From Erysipelotrichaceae bacterium (GTDB lineage: Bacteria; Bacillota_I; Bacilli_A; Erysipelotrichales; Erysipelotrichaceae), in contig JAFWEP010000006.1 in NCBI GenBank assembly GCA_017512885.1, positions 162,217-226,216 of the forward strand: a stretch of DNA of 64,000 bases, written 5' to 3'. The number at the start of each line of letters is the position of its first letter. The stretch's first letter is position 1. Positions 16,223 to 23,453 of this stretch are shown here, piece after piece. Below the pieces are notes generated by a model. The model was not told the DNA's origin. It did no database searches and worked only from the letters and a program-made list of their open reading frames with translations. A program made the position numbers and the translations under genes.

Positions 16223-17995
16223 ATGAAATACGATTTCACTTCGCTCTTTGACCGTCAGGGCTGGGATGCGATCGCGGTCGAAGGACTGGGTCTGCAGCCC
16301 GGTTTCACTCCTGATGCCCCGCGCAATGATTTCGACATCATCCCTTTATGGATCGCCGATCAGAACTTTGCGACGGTACCGACGATCACCGAAGCCCTGC
16401 AGAAGCGCTCCGCCCATCCGGCCTTCGGATATTACAGTACCCGGGAGGAATACTATCAGGCGATCATTAACTGGCAGAAGCAGCGTAACGGCGTCAATGA
16501 TCTGAAGAAGGAACATATCGGCTACGAGAACGGAGTCTTAGGCGGTGTGATCACTGCTCTGAACGTCCTCTGCAGCAGGGGCGACAAGGTCCTGATCCAT
16601 TCGCCGACCTACATCGGTTTCACGATGGTGCTGGAAAACAACGGCTATCAGATGGTACACAGCCCCTTCGTCCTGGATGAAGCCGGGATCTGGCGCATGG
16701 ACTATAAAGATATGGAAGAGAAGATCGTCCGGGAACATATCCATGCCTGCGTCTTCTGCAGTCCCCACAATCCCTGCGGCAGGGTCTGGGAAAGAGAAGA
16801 ACTGCTGCAGATGTGCGAGCTCTTCGAGAAATATGATGTGAAGGTGGTCTGCGACGAGATCTGGTCGGATCTCTTACTGAACGGGGCGAAACACACCCCG
16901 CTGCAGTCTGTGAATGCCTGGGCCAGGGAGAACGTCATCGCGCTCTATGCGCCTTCCAAGACCTTCAACCTCTCCGGCCTGATCGGCTCCTACCATATCA
17001 TCTACAATAAGACCCTGCGGGATAGGGTCGACAAGGAAGGTTCGCTCTCCGGCTACAACAATCAGAACGTCCTGTCCATGCATGCACTGATCGGGGCCTA
17101 CACCCCGGAAGGGATGGAGTGGACCGACCAGCTGAAGGAAGTGCTCAGCACCAACATCAATCTGGCTACCGACTATATCCGTGAACATTTCCCGGGCGTA
17201 AAAGCGGTCAAGCCGCAGGGCACGTACATGCTGTTCGTAGACTGCACGGAATGGTGCGAGAAAAACGGGAAGTCGATCCAGGATGTGGAGAGAGCCTGCT
17301 GGCGGGTCGGCTGCGCTGTACAGGACGGCACGATGTTCGGCGGGGAGCACCATATCCGCATGAACCTGGCTCTGCCGACGGAAAGGGTACAGGAAGCGCT
17401 GCGGCGCATGGACGAATACGTCTTCAACGGCAGTCTGCCGCTGCACCGTCTGCAGGTCGGAGAGCCTTTCCCGGATCTGCCCTGCACTTTCCATACCGGC
17501 GAGAGCGGTACGCTGCGTTCTTTATTAAAAGGAAAGACCGTTTTCTGGGTCCTGCGTTATATCGGCTGCACTGTCTGCCGCTACGATGTCCATCTTTTAA
17601 AGGAAAGATACGAAGAGTTCCGGAAACTGGGTGCCGAAGTCTGCGTCATCCTGCAGAGCGATCCGCAGCACGTACAGAAGGAACTGCAGGAGAGCGGCGA
17701 GACCCTGCCGTTCCCGATCCTCTGTGATCCTGAGCAGACCTTCTACAAAACCCTCGATGTCCAGCCGGCCGGCAATATGCAGGAGCTGGTCGGAGACCTC
17801 TCTGTTCTGAAGGAGAAGGGTGCCAAAGCCGCTGCCTGCGGCTTCCGCCACGGCGATTATGAAGGCAATGAACGGCAGCTTCCGGCTCTGTTCATCACCG
17901 ATGAAGAGGGGCGGGCAGCCTACTGCTGCTACGCAGAGACGATCACCGGACTGCCTTCCATCGACCGCGTCCTGGAGATCCTGAAGGAACTTTAA
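16223..17995 (+). CDS. MalY/PatB-type C-S lyase fused to a peroxiredoxin-like domain
   Basis: 590 residues in one uninterrupted frame. Residues 1-~395 are a fold-type I PLP enzyme of the cystathionine beta-lyase/MalY group: IIPLWIADQNF, CSPHNPCGRVW, CDEIWSDLLL and Lys246 in APSKTFNLSG, which binds PLP. Residues ~405-590 form an AhpC/TSA-like thioredoxin-fold domain with GEPFPDLPCTFHTGESGTLR and a CxxC pair, Cys449 and Cys452, in YIGCTVCRYD. MalY-type enzymes are normally about 390 residues and free-standing. Joining a sulfide- or thiol-releasing lyase to a thiol peroxidase/reductase domain suggests coupling of sulfur release to redox handling, which is an inference. Independent transcription unit between two terminators. 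Confidence 0.9.
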   Translation: MKYDFTSLFDRQGWDAIAVEGLGLQPGFTPDAPRNDFDIIPLWIADQNFATVPTITEALQKRSAHPAFGYYSTREEYYQAIINWQKQRNGVNDLKKEHIGYENGVLGGVITALNVLCSRGDKVLIHSPTYIGFTMVLENNGYQMVHSPFVLDEAGIWRMDYKDMEEKIVREHIHACVFCSPHNPCGRVWEREELLQMCELFEKYDVKVVCDEIWSDLLLNGAKHTPLQSVNAWARENVIALYAPSKTFNLSGLIGSYHIIYNKTLRDRVDKEGSLSGYNNQNVLSMHALIGAYTPEGMEWTDQLKEVLSTNINLATDYIREHFPGVKAVKPQGTYMLFVDCTEWCEKNGKSIQDVERACWRVGCAVQDGTMFGGEHHIRMNLALPTERVQEALRRMDEYVFNGSLPLHRLQVGEPFPDLPCTFHTGESGTLRSLLKGKTVFWVLRYIGCTVCRYDVHLLKERYEEFRKLGAEVCVILQSDPQHVQKELQESGETLPFPILCDPEQTFYKTLDVQPAGNMQELVGDLSVLKEKGAKAAACGFRHGDYEGNERQLPALFITDEEGRAAYCCYAETITGLPSIDRVLEILKEL

Positions 17996-18012
17996 ACGGG
18001 TACTTTACAGAA

Positions 18013-18042
18013 CGTCCTTCCTGTCAGAAGGGCGCTCTTTTC
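18013..18042 (+). terminator. Terminator after the C-S lyase fusion
   Basis: CGTCCTTC/GAAGGGCG stem (one T-G wobble) with loop CTGTCA, then CTCTTTTCT. Confidence 0.8.
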
Positions 18043-18306
18043 TGAATTATGTGATGGAAACCCCCTCATTATTAACGGTTTCCACATAACATATAACAAT
18101 AATGGTATGTTCACAAATGTGCAAAGAATGCCTGATAAAGCCTTCACAAAAGCTTTTCCGGGAAATCGCTTGTTTATAGACAAAAAAGTCGATAAAAAGG
18201 GAAGAAAACGCTTTCCGACACACAGTTTTCACATAATTAACCTTGAAACACGAAAGGATTGTGCTAATATTAAAGTACATTCAATATGAAAGGGGAAAAA
18301 TAGTTC
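18043..18306 (+). promoter_or_regulatory. Lactate permease control region with promoter, cre-like and other palindromes
   Basis: A strong promoter, TTGAAA (18243-18248), 16 bases, then TGC-TAATAT (18265-18270, extended -10), precedes the permease. Upstream, AGAAAACGCTTTCC (18203-18216) matches the catabolite-responsive consensus TGWAANCGNTNWCA at all but the first and last base. TTGTTTATAGACAA (18170-18183) is a near-perfect inverted repeat that might bind another regulator (Rex operators have a similar TTGT...ACAA outline, but the core differs). The rest is AT-rich with no gene. Confidence 0.65.
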
Positions 18307-19950
18307 ATGATTGATGTCACAAGTGTAGGACTTCCTTCAATGAGCATTGTGACCTGGGTCTTAGCCCTGGCTCCGATCGTTCTTGTACTGGTCCTCATGT
18401 TAGCCTTCAAAGTGAGCGGTGCCAGAGCTGGTGTTATCGCCTGGGTCTTAACGGCTGCCATCGCTTTCTTTGTCTTCCACGCTGGACCGGACATTCTGGG
18501 TGCCGGTACTGTTAAGGGTCTGTGGTCCACGATCAACGTCCTTTACATTATCTGGTCCTCCATGTTCCTGTACAACGTAGTTAACGAGACCGGCGCTTTC
18601 AAGGTCATCGCTGCGAAGTTCACGGAAATGACCAACGGAAACAAGCTGCTGCAGCTCCTTATCCTGGGTTGGGCTTTCCCGACATTCATCCAGGGTGTCT
18701 GTGGTTTCGGTGTTCCGGTCGCTGTTGCTACTCCGTTGCTGATCGGTCTGGGATTCGATCCGCTGATGTCGGTTATCACCGCTCTGCTGGGTCACTCCTG
18801 GGGTATCGCTTATGGTTCCCTCGGTTCCATGTACGGCGTTCTGACCGGTCTGTCCAACTATCCGAAGGAATCTGCTGAAAACCTGATGAAAGTCGGCATC
18901 TGGGGCGCTATCTTCTGCACCATCGGCTGTCTGTTAGTCGGTTTCTGCATCCTGCACAACTACGGTTCCAAGAGCACCAAGAATGTTGGTAAGACCATGG
19001 CTGAAGGCGCTATCGCTGTCGTCTTCCTGACGGCTGTCATGGGCGCTACCCTGATCGGTATGGTCGCTATCTCCGCTCCGACGCTGGGCTGCTTCGCAGC
19101 TGGTGCTGTCGGTCTGATCCTGGGTACTCTCGTTCTGCCGAAGCTGCCGATGTACAAACCTGCTGAAGGCGCTGAAGCTGGCGAAAAGACTTCCTGGGGC
19201 GAATTCCTCAAGAACTTCTCCGGTTACCTCATCCTGGTCATCGTCGTTTGCGCGATCATGCTGATCAACCCGATCAAGACTGCCCTGAACAACATCGTTA
19301 CGCTGGGTCTGCACTTCAATGCTAACCAGCTGGGCGGCGGTCTGACCTATGGTAACGCAGAAGTCGCGAAGTACTCCGGTCTGAAGTTCTTCACGATGCC
19401 TGGTTCCCTGATCCTCTACTCCACTGCACTGGCTATCCTGTGCTACAAGTCCCTGGGCATGATGCCGGAAGGCGCTCTCGGCCAGGCTTGGCAGAAGACC
19501 ATTAAGCAGTCCATCGGTTCCACGACGACCGTTATCCCGCTGACCATGATGGCTATGCTGATGGTCGAAGCTGGTATGACGAAGTACATCGCTTACGGTA
19601 TCGCAATGGTCGTAGGTAACTTCTACCCGATCTTCTCTCCGTTCATTGCTCTGCTTGGCGGCTATGTCACTTCTTCCGGTACTTCTTCGAACAACCTGTT
19701 CACGAACCTGCAGGAAGACGTTGCTACCGTTCTGGGTATCTCCGTTCCGATCATCCTGTCCTGTCAGACTGCAGAAGCTGCTCTGTCCAACTCCTTCTCT
19801 CCGGGTAATGCTGCTCTGGGTACTGGTGTATCCGGTCAGTCCGGCCGTGAAGGTGAGATCCTCGCAGCTACTGGTGTCTACAATGCCATTCAGTCCCTTG
19901 TTCTGGGCGTCGTTGCATTCGTCCTGATCAAGATGGGCTTAGGCATGTAA
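18307..19950 (+). CDS. lctP: L-lactate permease
   Basis: 547 residues with about 13 membrane helices, the length and layout of the LctP/LldP/GlcA family. Diagnostic stretches are NVVNETGAFKVI, AFPTFIQGVCGFGVPVAVAT, GHSWGIAYGSLGSMYG, GGYVTSSGTSSNNLF and a final QSGREGEILAATG. It carries lactate (and possibly glycolate) with protons across the cytoplasmic membrane, in either direction. Ala, Gly and Val codons here end mostly in T, unlike the C/G-ending codons of neighbours but like ppdK, which points to high expression. A small membrane-protein gene follows 16 bases later with its own strong RBS, in the same transcript. Confidence 0.95.
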   Translation: MIDVTSVGLPSMSIVTWVLALAPIVLVLVLMLAFKVSGARAGVIAWVLTAAIAFFVFHAGPDILGAGTVKGLWSTINVLYIIWSSMFLYNVVNETGAFKVIAAKFTEMTNGNKLLQLLILGWAFPTFIQGVCGFGVPVAVATPLLIGLGFDPLMSVITALLGHSWGIAYGSLGSMYGVLTGLSNYPKESAENLMKVGIWGAIFCTIGCLLVGFCILHNYGSKSTKNVGKTMAEGAIAVVFLTAVMGATLIGMVAISAPTLGCFAAGAVGLILGTLVLPKLPMYKPAEGAEAGEKTSWGEFLKNFSGYLILVIVVCAIMLINPIKTALNNIVTLGLHFNANQLGGGLTYGNAEVAKYSGLKFFTMPGSLILYSTALAILCYKSLGMMPEGALGQAWQKTIKQSIGSTTTVIPLTMMAMLMVEAGMTKYIAYGIAMVVGNFYPIFSPFIALLGGYVTSSGTSSNNLFTNLQEDVATVLGISVPIILSCQTAEAALSNSFSPGNAALGTGVSGQSGREGEILAATGVYNAIQSLVLGVVAFVLIKMGLGM

Positions 19951-19966
19951 TTGGAGGTAAACGAAA

Positions 19967-20122
19967 ATGCCAAAAGCTGTAGTTAACAAGTTACTCGGTG
20001 TTTGCGCTGTTGTCGTTGGTGTTGTTGTCCTGTACGTTACCTTAGGTATGGGCACGACCGCTACCTGGGCTGGCTTAGCAGTTACTCTGGCTGCTATGGC
20101 CTTCCTCGCCAGCAAGTGCTAA
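19967..20122 (+). CDS. 51-residue two-helix membrane microprotein linked to lactate permease
   Basis: The reading frame ATG 19967 to TAA 20122 is preceded by TTGGAGGTAAACGAAA, a near-ideal RBS. The product begins MPKAVVNKLLGV and has two hydrophobic spans (about residues 9-26 and 33-47) joined by a short GMGTTATW turn, with a C-terminal SKC. Codon choice (GTT, GCT, GGT) is the same high-expression bias as in lctP, which argues for real translation. A terminator lies directly behind it, so it should be co-transcribed with lctP. Small subunits of this kind often stabilise or regulate transporters, but I do not recognise the family. Confidence 0.8.
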   Translation: MPKAVVNKLLGVCAVVVGVVVLYVTLGMGTTATWAGLAVTLAAMAFLASKC

Positions 20123-20145
20123 TCGATCTTTAAGATCAGACACGA

Positions 20146-20176
20146 AGAGACCTTACGAAAGTAGGGTCTCTTTTTT
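20146..20176 (+). terminator. Terminator of the lctP unit
   Basis: AGAGACCTTAC/GTAGGGTCTCT stem with one wobble, GAAA loop, then six T residues. Confidence 0.92.
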
Positions 20177-20196
20177 ATGTTAATAGATTAATATTA

Positions 20197-20225
20197 TTCA
20201 CATTTGAATTGAGAAAGCGTATAAT
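20197..20225 (+). promoter_or_regulatory. Promoter of the YedE-like gene
   Basis: TTCACA (20197-20202), 17-base spacer, perfect TATAAT (20220-20225). Confidence 0.8.
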
Positions 20226-20255
20226 ACGGAACTGTACAGATTTATGGAGGGGAAG

Positions 20256-21488
20256 ATGGGCGAAGACAGAAAGAAAAAGTTCCAGAGACCGATCGGATTC
20301 GTTTTTTCTGCACTGGCTGCAGCCGTCTTTTTCTATCTCCTGAATATCAAGGAGCTCTCAGCCATCAACTTCCTGATCGGTCTGGCTTTCGGTATCACCA
20401 TGGTCCGCGGAGATTTCTCTTTCTCCGCCAACCTGCGCGGTCCGGTCCTGAAGAATGACTACCGTTTTACCTATCTCTTCTGGCAGATGACGGTCGCCAC
20501 CTGCGGAGGCTATCTCTTCATCATGGCTCTGGAGAATTACTACGGAGTCTTCAACTGGGACAAGTATGCGGCGGAACCTACCCAGGTCTCTCCTTACTTC
20601 TGCGTCTCTGCCGTGATCTTCGGTTTCGGTCTGGCTTTCCTGGGCAGCGCCGGTTCCGGTATCATCAAGAAAGCGATCAACGGTAATCTGGGCTTTGTCC
20701 TGGCACTGATCTCTTACTGTTTCGGCAGCGTCTGCGGCGTCGTGACCCGTGAGTTCATCATTCAGTTCACGATCGAGAGAACGCTCTACATGCCGGATAT
20801 CTTCGGCTGGCCGATCGCCATCATGGTGCAGATCTTCTTCTTCCTCTTGAGCTTCTATGTCATCCAGAACGGCATCAAAAAGTTCGGGGAATACCGCGGC
20901 GAAGATGACGAAGGTCTCTTAAGCATCCTGGCTAAGGAAGAACCGCCGGCGCTGCGCAGTCGGGCGGCTTTCCGCGAACTTTTCATCAGTGATATTGAAG
21001 CGGACCGCGGCATCGTCTTCATCACCCTGATCATGATCATCTACTTCGCCTTCAATCAGCGGGTAATGGGCCTCTCCATGCCGCTGTCGCTGTTTGGCTA
21101 CAAGGTGATGAATCTGATCGGTCTGGACGTGTCTTCGCTGTTCTCGATGACCGGTCTTCCCGGCAGCATTAAACAGAACTGGTTCGAGAATCAGAACCAG
21201 ATGCTGCTGCTGGGCTATGCCTTCGGCGTCCTGATCGTACCGCTCTTGAAGGGCAAGTATCGTTTCAAGGGCATCCACGACCGTTACAAACTGCTGATCG
21301 TCATTCTGGGCGGTTTCCTGGTCGGTTTCGGGGTACAGGGCATGTACGGCGCCAATATCGGAGAGATCTACGGTGCGATCGCCATGTTCTCGTTCTCCGG
21401 CTGGCTGGTCATCCCCTTTGCCCTGCTGGGAGTCTTCCTGGGGAAACCGGTCTACGAATATCTCAGTAAAAAGTATTTTGAAGAATGA
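20256..21488 (+). CDS. YeeE/YedE-family membrane protein without the conserved cysteines
   Basis: 410 residues and about ten helices. ATG 20256 is preferred over ATG 20244 because GGAGG (20246-20250) is placed five bases before it. The two family repeats are recognisable: FGFGLAFLGSAGSGIIKKA in the first half, and GFLVGFGVQGMYGANIGEIY with IAMFSFSGW in the second, which mirrors the YedE signature GCNIGAY..AI..GSLSGW. In TsuA/YeeE transporters, cysteines in these turns pass thiosulfate; here the matching positions are Ser/Ala. Thus it may carry something other than thiosulfate, or use another chemistry. Single-gene unit with its own promoter and terminator. Confidence 0.72.
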   Translation: MGEDRKKKFQRPIGFVFSALAAAVFFYLLNIKELSAINFLIGLAFGITMVRGDFSFSANLRGPVLKNDYRFTYLFWQMTVATCGGYLFIMALENYYGVFNWDKYAAEPTQVSPYFCVSAVIFGFGLAFLGSAGSGIIKKAINGNLGFVLALISYCFGSVCGVVTREFIIQFTIERTLYMPDIFGWPIAIMVQIFFFLLSFYVIQNGIKKFGEYRGEDDEGLLSILAKEEPPALRSRAAFRELFISDIEADRGIVFITLIMIIYFAFNQRVMGLSMPLSLFGYKVMNLIGLDVSSLFSMTGLPGSIKQNWFENQNQMLLLGYAFGVLIVPLLKGKYRFKGIHDRYKLLIVILGGFLVGFGVQGMYGANIGEIYGAIAMFSFSGWLVIPFALLGVFLGKPVYEYLSKKYFEE

Positions 21489-21508
21489 GCAGCCAGGGCT
21501 GCTTTTCT
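21489..21508 (+). terminator. Terminator after the YedE-like gene
   Basis: AGCAGC-CAGG-GCTGCT followed by TTTCTC; the stem begins inside the stop codon. Confidence 0.8.
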
Positions 21509-21576
21509 CTTGGAAACGAAGTTTTCCGTCCTTTTCAAAAGAAGATATAATAGAGATGTAAACAGGAGGAACCCTT

Positions 21577-22197
21577 ATGAATATCATTACGATCAGCCGT
21601 GAATTCGGCAGCGGAGGCCGGGAGATCGGAAAACGTCTGGCTGACCTCTTGGGATACGATTACTATGACCGTCAGATCATTCAGGAGATCGCCCAGAACA
21701 AGGGGCTCAGCGAAGAATTCGTGGAAAAGAGCCTGGATGCCTCTCCCTGGCAGACATTGAACCTGAACTACCGTTCTTCCTTCTACGGCGTATCGCTGAT
21801 GCCGACGATGTCGACGGAACTGCTGCTGGAAGAAAGGAACGTCCTGGAAGAGATCGCCAAGAAAGGCCGTGACTGCGTGATCGTCGGCCGGAATGCGGAT
21901 ATCGTCCTGGAAGACTATCATCCCTTCAGCATCTTCGTCTGTGCGGAGAGAGATGCCAAACTGAAGAGATGCCGGGAAAGAGCCTCAGAGGAAGAAGAAC
22001 TGAGCGACAAGGAAATGATCAGTTACTTCAAACGGATCGACCGCAACCGCGCAGCCACCAGAGAACTGATCTCCGACAGCAAGTGGGGCGACCCGACTTC
22101 CTACACCCTGACCGTCAATACGACAGGCTGGGATCTGAAGGAACTGACGCCGGCTCTGGCGGCTTTCGCCAAAGCCTGGTTCGAAAAGACAGAATGA
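21577..22197 (+). CDS. Cytidylate-kinase-like P-loop protein
   Basis: 206 residues. The opening MNIITISREFGSGGREIGKR is the modified P-loop typical of the 'cytidylate kinase-like' family, followed by LLGYDYYDRQIIQEIA, a DCVIVGRNADIVL strand and a C-terminal DSKWGDPTSYTLTVNT block. These proteins share the CMP-kinase fold, but most have no demonstrated substrate. Gene stands alone: TATAAT at 21546-21551, RBS CAGGAGGAA, terminator after the stop. It is not the housekeeping Cmk, which has a different N-terminus. Confidence 0.88.
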   Translation: MNIITISREFGSGGREIGKRLADLLGYDYYDRQIIQEIAQNKGLSEEFVEKSLDASPWQTLNLNYRSSFYGVSLMPTMSTELLLEERNVLEEIAKKGRDCVIVGRNADIVLEDYHPFSIFVCAERDAKLKRCRERASEEEELSDKEMISYFKRIDRNRAATRELISDSKWGDPTSYTLTVNTTGWDLKELTPALAAFAKAWFEKTE

Positions 22198-22220
22198 GAA
22201 GGTCGGCTGACCTTCTTTTC
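22197..22220 (+). terminator. Terminator after the kinase-like gene
   Basis: AGAAGGTC-GGCT-GACCTTCT stem-loop then TTTCTTT. Confidence 0.88.
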
Positions 22221-22234
22221 TTTCCTTTAAAAGA

Positions 22235-22262
22235 TTGCATACAATGTAATATCCGGTATAAT
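22235..22262 (+). promoter_or_regulatory. Promoter of the peroxidase/MarR pair
   Basis: TTGCAT (22235-22240), 16 bases, TATAAT (22257-22262); RBS AAAGGAGGAAAG follows. Confidence 0.7.
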
Positions 22263-22291
22263 AGAGCTGACTGACAAAGGAGGAAAGAAAA

Positions 22292-22834
22292 ATGAGCTTC
22301 TATGATTACAGCGTCCTCAACAGCAAGGGAGAAGAAGTCTCTCTGGAAAACTACCGCGGAAAGGTCGTCCTTTTCGTCAATACCGCTACCGGCTGCGGCT
22401 TTACGCCTCAGTACGAACCGCTGGAGAAGATGTACGAGAACTACCATGAACAGGGTCTGGAGATCATCGATATCCCCTGCAACCAGTTTGCCGGTCAGAC
22501 TCCCGGTACCGATGAAGAGATCCATGAATTCTGCACGCTGAAATACGATACCCAGTTCCCGCAGATGAAGAAGAGCGATGTCAACGGTGAAAATGCGCTG
22601 CCGGTCTACGCCTTCCTGAAGGAGAAACAGGGCTTCCAGGGTTTCGGCAAAGGCATGGCCGCCTTTGCGATGGACAGGATGATGAAGATGGCGGACAAGA
22701 ACTACAAGGAAAATCCCGACATCAAGTGGAACTTCACCAAATTCGTCATCGACCGGGAAGGAAATGTGGTCGCCCGCTTCGAACCGACGGCAGACATGAA
22801 GGACGTGGAGTCCTGCGTGAAAAGTCTGCTATAA
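22292..22834 (+). CDS. Glutathione peroxidase-family thiol peroxidase
   Basis: 180 residues, thioredoxin fold. The peroxidatic Cys is in NTATGCGFTPQY (a normal TGC codon, not selenocysteine), with the family's Gln in CNQFAGQTPGT and the Trp-Asn pair in KWNFTKFVIDREG. Bacterial members mostly use thioredoxin and detoxify hydrogen peroxide or organic peroxides in the cytoplasm. It is transcribed with a one-Cys MarR regulator that starts 26 bases downstream, so peroxide-responsive autoregulation is likely. Confidence 0.95.
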   Translation: MSFYDYSVLNSKGEEVSLENYRGKVVLFVNTATGCGFTPQYEPLEKMYENYHEQGLEIIDIPCNQFAGQTPGTDEEIHEFCTLKYDTQFPQMKKSDVNGENALPVYAFLKEKQGFQGFGKGMAAFAMDRMMKMADKNYKENPDIKWNFTKFVIDREGNVVARFEPTADMKDVESCVKSLL

Positions 22835-22859
22835 TTAGGGTATTGAAAGGAGGAAGTAG

Positions 22860-23297
22860 ATGAACGAAGCATTACTGCTGGATAACCAGCTCTGCTTTCC
22901 TCTCTATGCCTATTCCAAGGAACTGATCAAACTTTATCGTCCCTATCTGGATCCGCTGGATCTGACCTATACCCAGTACATCACGATGATGGTGCTCTGG
23001 GAAAAAGGCGAAGCGAACCTGAAGGAGATCGGCGAAAGACTGTACCTCGATTCCGGTACACTGACCCCTGTCATCAAGAAGCTGGAGGCAAAGGGGTTTG
23101 TCCGGAAAGAGCGCAGCCAGGATGATGAACGCAGTATCCTGCTGCATCTGACGGATGAAGGGAAAGCTCTGGAAGAGAAAGTTGCGCATGTGCCGGCTGC
23201 TGTCGGCAGCTGCCTGAAACTGGATCCGGAAGATGCCTTCGCACTGTATACGCTGCTGCACAAAGCCTTGCACAGCCTGCAGAAAGAAGGTTCCTGA
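22860..23297 (+). CDS. OhrR-like MarR-family peroxide sensor
   Basis: 145 residues with a winged-helix core. The N-terminal LLDNQLCFPLYAYSKELIKLY carries the single sensing Cys near residue 12 that defines OhrR/MgrA-type regulators; the recognition region DSGTLTPVIKKLEAKG and wing RKERSQDDERS follow. When the Cys is oxidised by peroxide such repressors leave the DNA. The pairing with a glutathione peroxidase instead of Ohr is the notable point. Strong RBS AAAGGAGGAAG. Confidence 0.92.
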   Translation: MNEALLLDNQLCFPLYAYSKELIKLYRPYLDPLDLTYTQYITMMVLWEKGEANLKEIGERLYLDSGTLTPVIKKLEAKGFVRKERSQDDERSILLHLTDEGKALEEKVAHVPAAVGSCLKLDPEDAFALYTLLHKALHSLQKEGS

Positions 23298-23310
23298 ACA
23301 CTTTGGAGAG

Positions 23311-23335
23311 ACTGTCGCAGACGGCAGTTTTTCTT
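23311..23335 (+). terminator. Terminator after the MarR gene
   Basis: ACTGTCG-CAGA-CGGCAGT (one wobble) then TTTTCTTT. Confidence 0.8.
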
Positions 23336-23363
23336 TGGTGAAGTTTTCATGAAAAAACCGAAA

Positions 23364-23420
23364 TGAAAGCGTTTTCTGATGTCTCGCTGTCTGTTAAAGA
23401 ATGGACATCCATGCTAAAAT
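23364..23420 (+). promoter_or_regulatory. cre-like operator and promoter of ppdK
   Basis: TGAAAGCGTTTTCT (23364-23377) fits the CcpA site consensus TGWAANCGNTNWCA at 13 of 14 positions. Behind it lie TGTTAA (23392-23397), 17 bases, and an extended -10 TGC-TAAAAT (23412-23420). The site upstream of -35 would suit activation or road-block effects. Confidence 0.65.
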
Positions 23421-23453
23421 ACTTATGCAACATTAGTTGAAAAGGGAGGAATC

